DNA of 64,000 bases from Chytriomyces cf. hyalinus JEL632. Lineage: Eukaryota; Chytridiomycota; Chytridiomycetes; Chytridiales; Chytriomycetaceae. The notes under the pieces are model-generated. The model was not told the origin of the DNA and did no database searches. It saw only the letters and a program-made list of their open reading frames with translations. The stretch is from NCBI GenBank assembly GCA_025435555.1, contig JAIWWG010000002.1, forward strand, positions 496,001 to 560,000. Direction: 5' to 3'. Both the position numbers and the translations under genes were made by a program. Below, piece by piece: positions 61,836 to 64,000 of this stretch (within the stretch, counting starts at the first letter, position 1; every line of letters begins with the position of its first letter).

Positions 61836-63766
61836 ATGAAGGGTCAGCGGAGGTTTCTGCTAGTGTCCATTGGCTGCATGATGGTCCTGTTTGCCCTCCA
61901 GTGGCTGGGAGCATCAATGAGAGACACGTCCCTCCCGCGACCGCCAAAGCTCCGAACATTTGTCAAGCCAAGGGCCACAGGCAAAGGGCTTGGTTTGACC
62001 CCGTTTCAGTCCACCCAGCGAGACAGCCGCAATCAGACAAAGATGAATCATGTGAAGACGGTAATGAGCTGCTTCTATGTGTGATCGTACTGAATTCCCC
62101 ATCATGCCTCACACAGATGCTGAGTCATGCATGGGACGGGTACGTCAAGCACGCCTGGGGCCACGATGATCTGAAGCCCATCTCAAAGACGCATTTTGAC
62201 TGGTACGCGAAGCAGAACCTGTTGAACACACCTGTTGATGCGCTGGACTCGCTCTTCATCATGGGTCTCATGGACGAATACTCTGCTGCAAAAGAACTGA
62301 TTCTGTCGAACCTGGACTTTGCAACCATTTCTGAGCCAATCAATCTGTTTGAAACGGTTATTCGTATCTTGGGGGGACTTCTCTCTGCGTATGAACTTGA
62401 CGGCGATCCTCGGCTACTCTCGAAATGCACACAACTTGCAGACCGTGTCTTGTTTGCATTCGATACGCAAACCGGGTTCCCGCTCAACACTGTCAACATG
62501 GCCGCACAGGTTACTTTTGACAACTTGCATGGCCAGGTTGGGCTCGCTGAGATTGGAAGCCTGCAGCTGGAGTTCCAGTACTTGTCAGACGTTACGGGGA
62601 ACCCAGTATATGCTGAAAAGGCGCTATATATCTATGATCAGCTGAATGCGCTTGATCTGTTGGTTCCCGGCTTGTTTCCGTTATTTATGAATCGCGATTC
62701 GTTGCATGTGCTGGGTGATGGAAATGTGCGGGTATCCATTGGTGCAATGGGGGATTCTTTCTACGAGTATTTATTGAAAATGTGGCTGTCGACTGGAGAA
62801 GGAAAGTATTACGACATGCACTGGAAGTCTGCGGAGGCGCTGAGAACGCACATGGCGACCGTGTCGTCACAAGGTTTCACGAGCATTCCTCCGACGTCGA
62901 TTTATATTGATGATAGCGGTAGTCCGGTTGCCGTTCCGGAAAATTTGTTTGACCATTTGGTTGGTTGGCTTTTCTCTTGTAATGCTGACTGGAAAAAATT
63001 TGAAGCACCCTCTCACTGTAGCTCATCCTGTTTTTTCGGGTACTGCAGAGCTGCTTTGCTGGAGGAATGTTCTCGCTTGGAGCGGCGGCATCACATCAAA
63101 CACAAAAGTCAAGGAGGAGCAAGAGCTGGAACCAGCAGTTTGAACTCGGTCGAGATCTGACTGAGTACTGCTGGAGCTTGTACGAATCTACCCCGACAGG
63201 TCTTGGGCCCGAAACAGCCGTTGCCGGAACCTTGATGACGGTGGACGGCAAATACCAGCTGCGACCTGAAATGGTAGAGTCCCTTTTTTACATGTGGCGG
63301 CTCACTCATGACGACAAGTATCGTGAGCGCGCATGGAAGGTGGTCGAGTCGTTGGAGCGTCACTGTCGTACGAGTGACGGGTACCATGGCTTACTGGATG
63401 TAAATAATGCTGCAGCAGGCCGGCTTGACATGCAAGAGTCATTCTTTTTGGCAGAGACGCTCAAGTACTTGTATTTGTGAGTTGTATTTGGCAATTCTGT
63501 TTTGGTTTTTGTCGTGCTTCAAATGCACTGACATTTGGACAACAAAAAAGAATATTTGCAGACGATGACGTGATTCCGTTGGAAAAGTACGTGTTCAACA
63601 CCGAGGCGCATCCAATCTCCGTTCGAGGGCACGGGCGCCGCTCAGATCCAAAAAAGTTCAGTCCGTTGCCTCGCAAATATGACGGAAGGAAAGTTGGGGA
63701 AATCAAAACGGACGTTAAAGAGTCAACGCGGCGGAAGGGCTGGGGCGGGGCTGAGGGCGTGTATTG
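61836..63766 (+). CDS. MNS1: Class I alpha-1,2-mannosidase (GH47)
   Basis: A type II membrane enzyme of the ER or Golgi that trims alpha-1,2-mannose from N-glycans. Residues 5-25 form the anchor (FLLVSIGCMMVLFALQW). The catalytic domain holds the GH47 landmarks: LSHAWDGYVKHAWGHDDLKP, TPVDALDSLFIMGL, FETVIRILGGLLSAY, FDNLHGQ-LAEIGSLQLEF, IGAMGDSFYEYLLKMWL, then HL joined across an intron (about 62955-63049) to SCFAGGMFSLGA, TEYCWSLYEST, LRPEMVESLFYMWRLT, MQESFFLAETLKYLYL and EKYVFNTEAHP. The last exon begins after the AAAAAAG acceptor near 63551 and keeps IFADDDVIPLEKYVF in frame. The Thr of NTEAHP is the calcium ligand. The catalytic acids (Glu in SFFLAETLK, LRPEMVES) are present. The assignment between ER and Golgi type is not certain. 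Confidence 0.92.
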
Positions 63767-63866
63767 AACAAAATGAGGAAGCCGTGGGAAGGGTGTTCAT
63801 GATTTCATAACCGTAAATCCTTGATAAATATAACCACATCTTTCTTTCTTTTTGAAATTCCAAAAT

Positions 63867-64000
63867 GAAATGGAGTGATGCTGTTGCGGGTGACAGCGAA
63901 GCTGGAGACAGCGAGCATGAGAATGAGAGCGAGGTCGATGTGATGGAAGAAATGGATGGGGACGAGGACGAATACGGTCGCGAGAGAGAAGATGCGGAAG
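63867..64000 (+). CDS. Acidic protein, N-terminal fragment cut by window end
   Basis: An ATG at 63867 opens a frame that stays open to the window edge. It is very rich in Glu/Asp, Ser and Gly (KWSDAVAGDSEAGDSEHENE and similar), without a signal peptide. The composition suggests a nuclear or nucleolar protein, but too little is present for any name. Confidence 0.55.

Overview
The window comes from a eukaryote, most likely a flagellated, early-diverging (chytrid-type) fungus. Genes are split by many short introns (about 50-95 bp) with GT-AG borders and CTAAC/CTAAT-like branch sites. Fungal hallmarks are a fused AROM polypeptide, a Zn2Cys6 regulator, a Whi3-type RNA-binding protein, a DHA2 drug transporter and a chitin-deacetylase-type enzyme. 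The axonemal gene CFAP206 implies a motile cilium, which among fungi points to zoosporic lineages. COP1-like and NELF-C/D-like genes, both missing from budding yeast, fit the same placement. Species and chromosome cannot be told from the sequence.

Layout. 1-25.2 kb is a dense housekeeping block: a partial chitin deacetylase, a three-module unknown protein, CFAP206, a small membrane protein, SWI3/RSC8, EFM5, SPP1/CFP1, a COP1 homologue without a RING finger, a p24 cargo receptor with a long Gly/Tyr tail, a polyQ chromatin-type protein, FCF2 and AROM. Three head-to-head pairs have starts only 88, 82 and 36 bp apart (SWI3/EFM5, SPP1/COP1, FCF2/AROM). 25.3-34.7 kb is a decayed, mostly non-genic island: a broken unknown gene, a 5'-truncated LINE-type reverse transcriptase whose six stops are all TGA, a tRNA-like sequence, a 59-bp inverted repeat, a 30-C run and a broken tyrosine recombinase. 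34.8-41.3 kb holds lineage-specific surface or secreted genes: a Cys-rich protein, a secreted protein, a multi-pass membrane protein and an LRR-TM-SAM receptor-like protein. One divergent promoter there carries five exact copies of AGTGTTCAA. 42-64 kb returns to regulators and enzymes: an AT-hook bZIP factor, a two-domain unknown protein, a Zn2Cys6 factor, a DHA2 transporter, NELF-C/D, Whi3, a GH3 glycosidase, a DALRD3-like protein, a GH47 mannosidase and the start of an acidic protein.

The genes do not form one pathway cluster. Shared themes are chromatin and transcription (SWI3, SPP1, NELF-C/D, bZIP, Zn2Cys6), translation and ribosome assembly (EFM5, FCF2, DALRD3-like), and the secretory pathway and cell wall (p24, GH47, GH3, chitin deacetylase). 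The points most worth following are an AROM protein with no EPSP-synthase domain, a COP1 homologue with no RING, a NELF subunit in a fungus, the LRR-TM-SAM architecture with one repeat per exon, and the TGA-only decay of the retroelement. Exon borders were placed by eye; where I checked that coding lengths sum to whole codons, the entry says so.
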